A DNA stretch of 7,499 nucleotides, taken from positions 1 through 7,499 of the forward strand of contig JAIOPW010000396.1 in assembly GCA_021413665.1 (NCBI GenBank). The letters run 5' to 3'. This document shows positions 1 to 6,159 of the stretch, in pieces. Every line of letters begins with the position of its first letter. Position 1 is the stretch's first letter. The translations under genes were made by a program, and so were the position numbers. Source of the stretch: Rhodocyclales bacterium. GTDB taxonomy: Bacteria > Pseudomonadota > Gammaproteobacteria > Burkholderiales > Rhodocyclaceae. The notes beneath the pieces are model-generated. The model was not told the DNA's origin, did not search any database, and saw only the letters and a list, made by a program, of their open reading frames with translations.

Positions 1-2
1 GC

Positions 3-78
3 TGGTGCCGGCAACCGGAATCGAACTGGTGACCTACCGCTTACAAGGCGGTTGCTCTACCATCTGAGCTATGCCGGC
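3..78 (-). tRNA. tRNA-Thr (anticodon TGT)
   Basis: The minus strand folds as a complete 76-nt tRNA. The 7-bp acceptor stem pairs GCCGGCA with TGCCGGC, followed by discriminator A and an encoded CCA at the 3' end (plus-strand positions 5-3). The D arm contains AGCTCAGATGGTAGAGC, the T loop has the usual TTCGATT, and the anticodon loop CTTGTAA (plus positions 47-41) gives anticodon TGT at 45-43, which reads ACA threonine codons. The gene is transcribed leftward out of the window, so any downstream tRNA or tuf neighbours lie outside it. Confidence 0.97.
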
Positions 79-87
79 CCGGATCGA

Positions 88-117
88 ATTATAACGGAGC
101 CGATCGGCTGCTATAAA
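88..117 (-). promoter_or_regulatory. Sigma-70-type promoter of tRNA-Thr
   Basis: Read on the minus strand there is a perfect TATAAT (plus 93-88) preceded, after 18 bases, by TTTATA (plus 117-112), which matches 4 of 6 bases of the -35 consensus. The predicted start falls near position 81, giving a leader of only a few bases before the mature tRNA 5' end at 78. The perfect -10 and its position support the call. The -35 is weaker, and the start site is inferred rather than seen. Confidence 0.6.
89..117 (+). promoter_or_regulatory. Candidate promoter of the histidine kinase operon
   Basis: On the plus strand TATAAA at 112-117 is a good -10, with a weak -35 candidate TTATAA at 89-94 (17-base spacing). 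The predicted transcript start is about 124-125, essentially at the kinase start (TTG 126 or ATG 132). These elements are the same bases, on the other strand, as the tRNA-Thr -35 and -10. No other promoter-like stretch fits between the two genes, but a promoter inside the tRNA gene or use of another sigma factor cannot be excluded. Confidence 0.35.
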
Positions 118-131
118 CTCCGACGTTGATC

Positions 132-1658
132 ATGGTCGCCACCTCCTCCCCCCGCCAGCCCTTGCACCTGCTCGTCGTCGCAGCCTCGGACGAGGTGGCG
201 GCACCGCTCTATCCGGTGGTTGCCGATGCGGACAAGGCCTGCGAATTCCATCGCATCGGCACGCCAGCCGCCTTGCGTGCGGCATTGCGGGACAAGCCTT
301 GGGACGCCGTGCTGTACATTCCGGGGGTTTCCTCGCTTTCGGTACAGGCCACCGTACGCCAGATCGACGAATCCGGCTTTGATTTGCCCCTGATCGTGGT
401 GGCCGGCCCCAACGACGAGCGCGGTACGCAGCGCGCGATGAAGGCCGGCGCCCGCGACGTGATTGATGCGGATCGCCTCGAACGCCTTATCCCGGCGGTC
501 GAGCGCGAAGTGCGCGAAGCCCGGCATCGCGCCGACCACCGCGCCGCGCTGGAAATGCTCAACGAAAGCCAGGCCCGTTTCGATGCCCTGGCCTCCAACC
601 TGCCCGGCATGCTGTTCCACCTGCGGCGTGACGCCGAAGGCGAATTCCGCTTCCTGTTCGTCAGCGAAGGCTGCCAGAAACTGTTCGGCTTGAAGCAGCA
701 GGACCTGCTGGCCTCCGCCGCCAGGCTGTTCGACGCCTTTGATGGCGAAAAGCGCAAGAGCCTGGAAAACGCCCTGCGCGAGTCCGCCGCGAAGGGCGCG
801 CTGCTCAATTGGGAGGGCCACACCCGCGGCCGCACGCGGCACAAGTGGATCAACCTGCGTTCGACTCCCCACCGCTTCGATTCGGGGATTGTCGAATGGC
901 GCGGCATCGCCACCAACATTACCGACAGCAAGGAAAGCGAGGCGGAGCTGCGCGGATCGCGGCAGCAGCTTGCGGAACTGTCGACCCACCTCGAAGCCGT
1001 CAAGGAAGAGGAACGCGAGCGGATATCGCGCGACATCCACGATGAACTCGGCTCGATTCTGGTGTTCCTGAAGATCGAGGCGGCGCACCTCGCCAGCAAG
1101 TTGCCGGTGGGCGCCGACCGCCTGCGCGAAAAGGCGCACTCGATCGAGGGTCTGCTCGACCAGGCGATGAGCACCGCCAGCCGTGTCGCCCGGGAATTGC
1201 GCCCCGGCATCCTCAAGGAGTTCGGCCTGCCCGCCGCCATCGAGTGCCAGGCTGAGGATTTCAGCCAGCGCTTCGGCATTCCGTGCCGGGTCCAATGCGA
1301 CGAGGAGGCCATCGAGCCGGAGCCGGATACCTCGCTGGCCCTGTTCCGCATTGCCCAGGAGGCGCTGACGAACATCGCGAAACATGCCCACGCATCGCTC
1401 GTCGTCATGCGTTTGCGGCGCGAACGCGGTAACATCCTGCTCGAGATCAGGGACAACGGACGCGGCATTTCCGACGCCGACATGCAGAAGCCGAAATCCT
1501 TTGGTCTGCGCGGAATTCGCGAGCGGGTATTGAGTCTTGCCGGGGAATTTTCCATCGGGCCGGCGGAACACGGCGGCACTCACATCATCCTGCGCGTTCC
1601 GGAACGGGCGGGCGTCGAACCTCCAGGCGAAGAAGAATTGCAGCGCAACCTGTTTTAG
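132..1658 (+). CDS. PAS-containing NarL-family sensor histidine kinase with degenerate receiver
   Basis: This 508-residue protein is predicted to be cytoplasmic, with no membrane segment, and should autophosphorylate on His and pass the phosphate to the response regulator encoded next. Residues about 10-127 form a receiver-like domain (ending AMKAGARDVI, then LERLIPAVERE). About 150-265 is a PAS/PAC domain ending at NITD, then a helical linker leads into the HisKA_3 dimerisation domain with ERISRDIHDELGS (His303). About 395-490 is the HATPase domain with N box QEALTNIAKHA (Asn414), DNGRG (Asp441) and GLRGIRERV. This order is typical of NarX/DegS-like kinases. The receiver lacks the phospho-acceptor Asp: WDAVLYIPG stands where families usually have a D-x-S-x-P segment. 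ATG 132 is preferred over in-frame TTG 126; neither has a Shine-Dalgarno site. The signal sensed is unknown. Confidence 0.93.
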   Translation: MVATSSPRQPLHLLVVAASDEVAAPLYPVVADADKACEFHRIGTPAALRAALRDKPWDAVLYIPGVSSLSVQATVRQIDESGFDLPLIVVAGPNDERGTQRAMKAGARDVIDADRLERLIPAVEREVREARHRADHRAALEMLNESQARFDALASNLPGMLFHLRRDAEGEFRFLFVSEGCQKLFGLKQQDLLASAARLFDAFDGEKRKSLENALRESAAKGALLNWEGHTRGRTRHKWINLRSTPHRFDSGIVEWRGIATNITDSKESEAELRGSRQQLAELSTHLEAVKEEERERISRDIHDELGSILVFLKIEAAHLASKLPVGADRLREKAHSIEGLLDQAMSTASRVARELRPGILKEFGLPAAIECQAEDFSQRFGIPCRVQCDEEAIEPEPDTSLALFRIAQEALTNIAKHAHASLVVMRLRRERGNILLEIRDNGRGISDADMQKPKSFGLRGIRERVLSLAGEFSIGPAEHGGTHIILRVPERAGVEPPGEEELQRNLF

Positions 1659-1660
1659 TT

Positions 1661-1692
1661 GGGGCACAACGCCGCTTTGCGGCATCAGCCTT
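1661..1692 (+). other. Imperfect hairpin in the kinase-regulator gap
   Basis: GCCGC (1671-1675), a TTT loop and GCGGC (1679-1683) form a perfect 5-bp stem. It can be extended across an internal loop by GGGGC (1661-1665) with GCCTT (1688-1692), including two G-T wobble pairs. No T-tract follows, so it is not an intrinsic terminator. It could be an RNA processing or stability element, or chance in GC-rich DNA. Confidence 0.25.
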
Positions 1693-1716
1693 GCCTGAAA
1701 CGCTAACGTGTTAACC

Positions 1717-2358
1717 ATGGCCGACAAGATCCACGTCCTTATTGCTGATGACCACGCCATTGTGCGGCAGGGCCTCAAGCAGATACTTTCAGAAACCGAA
1801 GACTTGCTGGTCACGGGTGAGGCCGATGATGGCGCCGAAGCGCTGAGCCTCGCGCGGCAGCAGACCTGGGACGTATTCCTGCTCGATGTATCGATGCCGA
1901 ATCGCAATGGCATCGATACCCTGAAGCAGTTGAAGAAGGAGTTTCCCCGGCTGCCGGTGCTGATACTCAGCATGCATCCGGAGGAGCAATACGCCGTGCG
2001 CGCTCTCAAGGCCGGCGCCTCGGGCTATCTCACCAAGCAGAGCGCACCGGAACAACTGGTGACCGCGATTCGGCAGGTGGCTTCCGGCAAGAAGTACCTC
2101 AGCCCGGCCGTCGCCCAGCAACTGGCCGAGGCGATCTCGGAGAATACGGAGAAGTCGCCGCACGAACGCATCACCGATCGCGAATATCAGGTGCTGGTGC
2201 TGATCTCCACCGGGAACACGCTGACGCAGATCGCCGAAAAACTGAATCTGGGCGTGGCGACGGTCAGCACCTACCGTGCCCGCCTGCTTGAAAAGATGGG
2301 CCTCAAGAGCACGGCGGAGCTGATTCGCTACGGCCTCGAACACGGATTGGCGGAATAG
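1717..2358 (+). CDS. NarL/LuxR-family DNA-binding response regulator
   Basis: This is a transcriptional regulator of 213 residues, the usual NarL-family length, and the likely partner of the kinase just upstream. The N-terminal receiver (about 5-120) has every expected residue: acidic pair Asp11-Asp12, phospho-acceptor Asp57 in LLDVSMPNRNG, Ser85 in LILSMHP and Lys107 in YLTK. After a linker, residues about 148-211 form a GerE/LuxR helix-turn-helix with ITDREYQVL, IAEKLNLGVATVSTYRARL and STAELIRY. Phosphorylation is expected to promote dimerisation and DNA binding; the target genes cannot be read from the sequence. ATG 1717 is chosen because the receiver begins five residues later. An in-frame GTG at 1708 would add three residues. 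No clear ribosome site precedes either start. The gene lies 58 bases after the kinase and 6 before the diguanylate cyclase. Confidence 0.95.
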   Translation: MADKIHVLIADDHAIVRQGLKQILSETEDLLVTGEADDGAEALSLARQQTWDVFLLDVSMPNRNGIDTLKQLKKEFPRLPVLILSMHPEEQYAVRALKAGASGYLTKQSAPEQLVTAIRQVASGKKYLSPAVAQQLAEAISENTEKSPHERITDREYQVLVLISTGNTLTQIAEKLNLGVATVSTYRARLLEKMGLKSTAELIRYGLEHGLAE

Positions 2359-2364
2359 GGAAAG

Positions 2365-4152
2365 ATGTCAAAACCAATGCAGCCCCTGGAAATCGCGCGC
2401 GAAACGCTGCGTCGCCTGGCAATGAACAAGACGCCACCGACGCCCGACAACTATCGCACGCTGTATCACGAAATCACCGGATCGAAAGTCGTCGAGCCGT
2501 TCCCGGAGAAGGCCCTGAAGGCAGTGCACGCTGAATTGCCGCGCGACACCCCGGAGCAGACACGGTTCGCCCGGCAGTTCGAGGCCGCCATCGCCTCCGG
2601 CAACTGGCAAAGCGTCGGCAGCGCCGTAACCGAGCTGCTGGCGAAGCCGGCGAGCGAGCCGCTGGCGTGGGCGTCACTGATTCGCGAACTGGTACAGCAA
2701 CTCGACACCCACCATGCCGGCCTGACGACGGCCAAGAAGAAGGAAACCGTGGAGCATGTCGTGGCGGCTTCCAGCACGCCCGAATTGCTGTATTCCCGTC
2801 TGCAGTCAGCGTTGCGGGCCTGGTCACATTCGCCGATGGGCGACCATACCGAACTGGTCGGCGAACCGCCGCCGGGAACGCCGGCGCCAGGTCCTGTGCC
2901 CACACTCGCGCCGGATGTCCGACCCGGCGCACGCGATCACGCGGCGCCTCATGGCGGCATCGGCGAACTCAAGGAATTGATTGCGCAACTGCTCGACAAC
3001 ACCTTGTCCATCGTACTGGCCGAGAGCCCGGAGCTGGCGCGCGAATCCGCCGAAATTGCGGCCGCCGCGCGGGCGGCGAGCGGCCTCGAGGAACTTGCCG
3101 GTCTCGCCGAACGCCTGAAAAAACTCAGCTACCGCGCCCACTTCGTCGCCGAGGACCAGGCCGAGCTGAAATCGGCCCTGCTCCATCTCGTGCATCTGAT
3201 CGTCGACAACATCAGCGAACTGGTGGTGGACGACCAATGGCTGGCGGGGCAGATCGGCGTGGTCCGCGAACTGGTGAACGAGCCGCTCAACCTGCGCCGG
3301 CTGGATGACGTCGAACGCCGCATGAAGGATGTCATCGTCAAGCAGAGTTCGCTCAAGAAGAGCCTGAACGAGGCCCGCGACAGGCTGAAGCTGATGCTCG
3401 CCACCTTCGTCGATCGTCTGGCCGACTTTTCGGAAACGACCAGCGGCTACCACGACAAGATCGAAAAGTGCGCGACCCGCATCAGCCAGGCCAACGACAT
3501 CGGCGACCTGTCCGATGTGCTGGATGAAGTGATGCGCGAAACCCGTGTCGTCCAGCTCAATGCCGCGCGTTCCCGCGACGAAATGTCCGTCATGCGCTCA
3601 CGGGTCGATGAGGCGGAGCGCGAAGTGACCCGGCTCCAAACCGAACTGGCGCACGCCAGCGAGCTGGTCCGCCACGACCCGCTGACCGGCGCGCTCAACC
3701 GCAAGGGAATGGACGAAGCGCTGGAACGCGAAGTCGGCCGCCTACGACGCCAGGGCGGATCACTCAGCCTGGCGCTGCTCGACATCGACAACTTCAAGAA
3801 GCTCAACGACAGCCTTGGCCACGCGGTGGGCGATGCCGCCCTGATACACCTGTCCGCCGTCGCGCGCGAAGCCATCCGGCCGCAGGACACCCTGGCCCGC
3901 TATGGCGGCGAGGAATTCGTCGTGTTGCTGCCCAACACGCCGCTGGACGATGCGGTCAGCGCCATGGTGCGGGTACAGCGCGAACTGACCCGGCGCTTCT
4001 TCCTCAACAACAATGACAAGGTGCTGATCACCTTCAGTTGCGGCGTTGCGGAACTCAACGGTGAGGAAATGCCCTACGATGCGCTGAAACGAGCCGACGA
4101 AGCCATGTATCTGGCCAAGCGAGCCGGCAAGAACCGTGTAGTACCGGCCTGA
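2365..4152 (+). CDS. Diguanylate cyclase (GGEEF) with long soluble N-terminal region
   Basis: This 595-residue protein is predicted to condense two GTP into cyclic di-GMP. Its C-terminal GGDEF domain (about 430-595) has DPLTGALNR, ALLDIDNFKKLND, the active-site loop GGEEF (514-518) and the closing ADEAMYLAKRAGKNR. RPQD at 505-508 lies exactly five residues before GGEEF, the standard inhibitory site, so product feedback is expected. Upstream are a globular-looking region at 1-165 (beginning PLEIARETLRRLA and TPDNYRTLYHEI), a proline-rich linker at about 166-198, and a long helical, probably coiled-coil region at 200-430. There is no signal peptide, membrane segment, EAL or HD-GYP domain, so it should act in the cytoplasm. 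The start ATG is six bases after the regulator's stop, with AGGGAAAG overlapping that stop, implying translational coupling. The input sensed by the N-terminus is unknown. Confidence 0.93.
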   Translation: MSKPMQPLEIARETLRRLAMNKTPPTPDNYRTLYHEITGSKVVEPFPEKALKAVHAELPRDTPEQTRFARQFEAAIASGNWQSVGSAVTELLAKPASEPLAWASLIRELVQQLDTHHAGLTTAKKKETVEHVVAASSTPELLYSRLQSALRAWSHSPMGDHTELVGEPPPGTPAPGPVPTLAPDVRPGARDHAAPHGGIGELKELIAQLLDNTLSIVLAESPELARESAEIAAAARAASGLEELAGLAERLKKLSYRAHFVAEDQAELKSALLHLVHLIVDNISELVVDDQWLAGQIGVVRELVNEPLNLRRLDDVERRMKDVIVKQSSLKKSLNEARDRLKLMLATFVDRLADFSETTSGYHDKIEKCATRISQANDIGDLSDVLDEVMRETRVVQLNAARSRDEMSVMRSRVDEAEREVTRLQTELAHASELVRHDPLTGALNRKGMDEALEREVGRLRRQGGSLSLALLDIDNFKKLNDSLGHAVGDAALIHLSAVAREAIRPQDTLARYGGEEFVVLLPNTPLDDAVSAMVRVQRELTRRFFLNNNDKVLITFSCGVAELNGEEMPYDALKRADEAMYLAKRAGKNRVVPA

Positions 4153-4161
4153 TGCGGCCGG
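4144..4161 (+). other. Stem-loop spanning the diguanylate cyclase stop codon
   Basis: CCGGCC (4144-4149) and GGCCGG (4156-4161) are perfect inverted arms around a six-base loop TGATGC that contains the TGA stop. No T-run follows, so it does not look like a terminator. It could mark an mRNA processing or stability boundary before the strongly initiated CBS gene. Such 6-bp GC palindromes also arise by chance in this composition. Confidence 0.25.
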
Positions 4162-4172
4162 CCTGACAACCA

Positions 4173-4181
4173 GAGGAGGAG
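4173..4181 (+). promoter_or_regulatory. Strong Shine-Dalgarno site of the CBS gene
   Basis: GAGGAGGAG lies five bases before ATG 4187 and is close to a perfect anti-16S complement. It is by far the best ribosome binding site in the window; the neighbouring genes have weak or no visible sites. It fixes the start of the CBS gene and suggests that protein is made in greater amount than its operon neighbours. Confidence 0.85.
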
Positions 4182-4186
4182 TCTCC

Positions 4187-4618
4187 ATGAAAACCTTGAA
4201 GCAAATGCTTGAAGAGCACCCGCGCGCACCGCTGTCGGTGTCGCCGGAAGACTCTGTCTTCTCCGCCCTTGAACTCATGGCAAAACACGACATCGGCGCC
4301 GTGCTCGCCATGCACGACGGAAAGCTGGCCGGCATCTTCAGCGAGCGCGACTACGCGCGCAAGATCATCCTGCTTGGCAAATCGTCGAAGGAGACCCTGG
4401 TGCGGGAGATCATGACCGAGAAGGTGCTCTATGCCCAGCCGTCGATGACGAGCGACCAGGCCATGGCGCTGATGACCGACAAGCGCATCCGCCATCTGCC
4501 GGTGCTCGACGCGAACCAGAAGGTACTGGGCATGGTGTCGATCGGCGATCTGGTCAAGGAAACCATTTCGCAGCATGCCTTCCTGATCAAGCAACTGGAA
4601 CAGTACATCGCCAGTTGA
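4187..4618 (+). CDS. Two-CBS-domain protein
   Basis: This 143-residue protein consists almost wholly of a tandem CBS (Bateman) pair, about 8-62 and 72-130. Each CBS repeat carries the ribose-binding signature: GIFSERD (Ser52, Asp55) and GMVSIGD (Ser118, Asp121). Other typical segments are IGAVLAMHDGKLAGIF, REIMT and IRHLPVLD. The family binds adenosyl ligands such as AMP, ATP or SAM, usually as dimers, and regulates partners or itself. No enzymatic or transport domain is attached, so it is either a free-standing sensor or a subunit of an unidentified partner. A short helical tail (HAFLIKQLEQYI) could aid dimerisation. It starts 34 bases after the diguanylate cyclase. The ligand and partner cannot be told from sequence. 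Confidence 0.93.
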   Translation: MKTLKQMLEEHPRAPLSVSPEDSVFSALELMAKHDIGAVLAMHDGKLAGIFSERDYARKIILLGKSSKETLVREIMTEKVLYAQPSMTSDQAMALMTDKRIRHLPVLDANQKVLGMVSIGDLVKETISQHAFLIKQLEQYIAS

Positions 4619-4636
4619 GGCGGCCGGGACCGGGAC

Positions 4637-4855
4637 ATGGAAACGGATGACGCGACAGATCCACCCGAGGTATTGCAGGCCCGCCTGGTCGAACTGCGCA
4701 TCGAGCATCGCGACCTCGACGAGGCGATCGGCCGCCTGACGCTGGCGCCCTCCGACGACCAGTTGCTGCTGCGTCGCCTGAAGAAGCGCAAGCTGCTGAT
4801 CAAGGATCGCATATCGGCGCTGGAACGCCTGCTCGATCCCGACGAATATGCCTGA
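4637..4855 (+). CDS. DUF465/YdcH-family small coiled-coil protein
   Basis: This 72-residue, highly charged and nearly all-helical protein has two helices joined by a short turn at about 37-41 (APSDD). Helix one carries EHRDLDEAIGRL (residues 23-34) and helix two carries LKKRKLLIKDRI (48-59), matching the DUF465/YdcH pattern of an H-R-x-L-D motif followed by a lysine-rich L-K-K-x-K-L-x-x-K-D motif. The length is typical. Proteins of this family are widespread in proteobacteria, but their role is poorly defined, so no function is claimed. The gene lies 18 bases after the CBS gene and 18 before metY. Only a weak ribosome site (GGGAC) precedes the ATG. Confidence 0.82.
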   Translation: METDDATDPPEVLQARLVELRIEHRDLDEAIGRLTLAPSDDQLLLRRLKKRKLLIKDRISALERLLDPDEYA

Positions 4856-4873
4856 GAGGGCCTCCAACCACCC

Positions 4874-6157
4874 ATGACCTACAACTTCGATACCCTCGCC
4901 TTGCACGCGGGCCAAGTGCCGGACGAGCGCTTCGGCGCACGGGCGACGCCGATCTACCTGACCACCTCCTTCGTCTTCAAGGATTCCGACCAGGCCGCGG
5001 CGCTGTTCAACATGGAACGCGCAGGCCACGTCTATTCGCGCATCTCCAACCCGACCAATGCCGTGCTCGAAGAGCGCATCGCCGCCCTCGAAGGCGGCGT
5101 CGGAGCGCTTGCGGTCGCCTCGGGCCAGGCGGCGCTGCACCTGGCGATCGTCACGTTGATGGGCGCCGGCGGCCACATCGTCGCCAGCCGCTCGCTCTAC
5201 GGTGGTTCGCACAATCTGCTCGACTACACGCTGCCACGCTTCGGCATCGCCACCACCTTCGTCGATCCGCGCGACCTCGACGCCTGGCGCGCCGCGATCC
5301 GTCCCGAAACGCGCCTGCTGTTCGGCGAAACGCTGGGCAACCCCGGCCTCGACGTGCTGGATATCCCGGCGGTGTCGGCACTGGCGCACGATCACGGTCT
5401 GCCACTGCTGGTGGACAGCACGTTCACCACCCCCTGGTTGATGCGCCCCTTCGATCACGGTGCCGACCTGGTTTTCCATTCGGCGACCAAGTTCCTCGGC
5501 GGCCACGGCATCGCCATCGGCGGCCTGCTGGTGGATGGCGGTACCTTCGATTGGGAAAAGTCCGGCAAATTTCCGACCCTGACCGAGCCCTATGCCGGCT
5601 TCCACGGCATGGATTTCAGCGAGGAATCCACCGTCGCCGCCTTCCTGCTGCGGGCCCGGCGCGAAGGACTGCGCGACTTCGGTGCCTGCATGAGCCCGAT
5701 GACGGCCTTCCAGTTGCTGCAAGGCGTCGAGACCCTGCCGCTGCGCATGGAACGCCACATCGCCAACACGCGCCTGGCCGTCGCTCATCTCGTTGGCCAC
5801 GAAGCCGTGGCCAGCGTCGGTTATCCCGAGCTCGAAGACCATCCCGACCACGCCGTGGCGCGGAAGCTGCTGCCGCGCGGCGCCGGCGCGGTATTCAGTT
5901 TCAACCTGAAGGGTGGGCGCGCGGCGGGACGCAAGTTCATCGAGGCGCTGCGCGTGTTTTCGCACCTGGCCAACGTCGGCGACGCCAAGTCGCTGGTGAT
6001 CCATCCGGCCTCGACCACGCATTTCCGCATGTCCGATGCCGCGCTGGTGGCGGCCGGCATACAGCCCGGCACCGTTCGCCTGTCGATCGGGCTCGAAGAC
6101 GCCGGCGACCTGCTCGAAGACCTCGATCGCGGCCTTGCCGCCGCGGCGAAAGCCTGA
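4874..6157 (+). CDS. metY: O-acetylhomoserine sulfhydrylase (MetY type)
   Basis: This PLP enzyme of the Cys/Met metabolism family has 427 residues. It is predicted to convert O-acetyl-L-homoserine and sulfide to L-homocysteine and acetate, the direct sulfhydrylation route to methionine. Visible elements are YSRISNPTNAVLEERIAALEGG (starting at Tyr54), the phosphate-binding ASGQAALH, LLVDSTFTTPWL, and HSATKFLGGHG with the cofactor lysine at 206. Near the C-terminus are FSHLANVGDAKSL and VIHPASTTH. The length of about 430, SGQAA, and the segment from SGKFPTLTEP to FHGMDFSEES favour MetY over the shorter (about 390-400) O-succinylhomoserine enzyme MetZ, though acyl specificity cannot be settled by eye. 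The gene begins 18 bases after the DUF465 gene. GAGAGGG at 4854-4860 is a rather distant ribosome site. No SAM riboswitch fits in the gap. Confidence 0.93.
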   Translation: MTYNFDTLALHAGQVPDERFGARATPIYLTTSFVFKDSDQAAALFNMERAGHVYSRISNPTNAVLEERIAALEGGVGALAVASGQAALHLAIVTLMGAGGHIVASRSLYGGSHNLLDYTLPRFGIATTFVDPRDLDAWRAAIRPETRLLFGETLGNPGLDVLDIPAVSALAHDHGLPLLVDSTFTTPWLMRPFDHGADLVFHSATKFLGGHGIAIGGLLVDGGTFDWEKSGKFPTLTEPYAGFHGMDFSEESTVAAFLLRARREGLRDFGACMSPMTAFQLLQGVETLPLRMERHIANTRLAVAHLVGHEAVASVGYPELEDHPDHAVARKLLPRGAGAVFSFNLKGGRAAGRKFIEALRVFSHLANVGDAKSLVIHPASTTHFRMSDAALVAAGIQPGTVRLSIGLEDAGDLLEDLDRGLAAAAKA

Positions 6158-6159
6158 GC

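Noticed and set aside
3..78. tRNA-Thr as an integration site for a mobile element
   Set aside because: Elements usually enter at the tRNA 3' end, which faces left out of the window. No integrase or direct repeat of the tRNA end is seen to the right.
111..2009. A 632-codon open frame on the minus strand opposite the kinase and regulator genes
   Set aside because: It is the codon-aligned shadow typical of GC-rich coding DNA. The plus-strand proteins have unmistakable domains, and the antisense product shows no recognisable motif.
2667..3308. A 213-codon plus-strand open frame within the diguanylate cyclase gene
   Set aside because: It is an out-of-frame, Arg-rich translation of the cyclase gene with no ribosome site or recognisable domain.
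4144..4161. Intrinsic terminator after the diguanylate cyclase gene
   Set aside because: The stem is perfect but no T-tract follows, and the next gene begins about 25 bases later in the same direction.
4856..4873. SAM riboswitch or other leader control before metY
   Set aside because: Only 18 bases separate metY from the preceding gene, too few for any known riboswitch.
4055..6022. A 655-codon open frame on the minus strand opposite the CBS, DUF465 and metY genes
   Set aside because: It crosses three well-supported plus-strand genes and their gaps and has no domain-like pattern. Its length reflects composition.
5551..6159. Upstream extension of the hydrolase frame into metY, which would make a 469-residue protein
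   Set aside because: The extension is Arg/Pro/Gly-rich out-of-frame metY sequence. The hydrolase fold starts right after ATG 6160.
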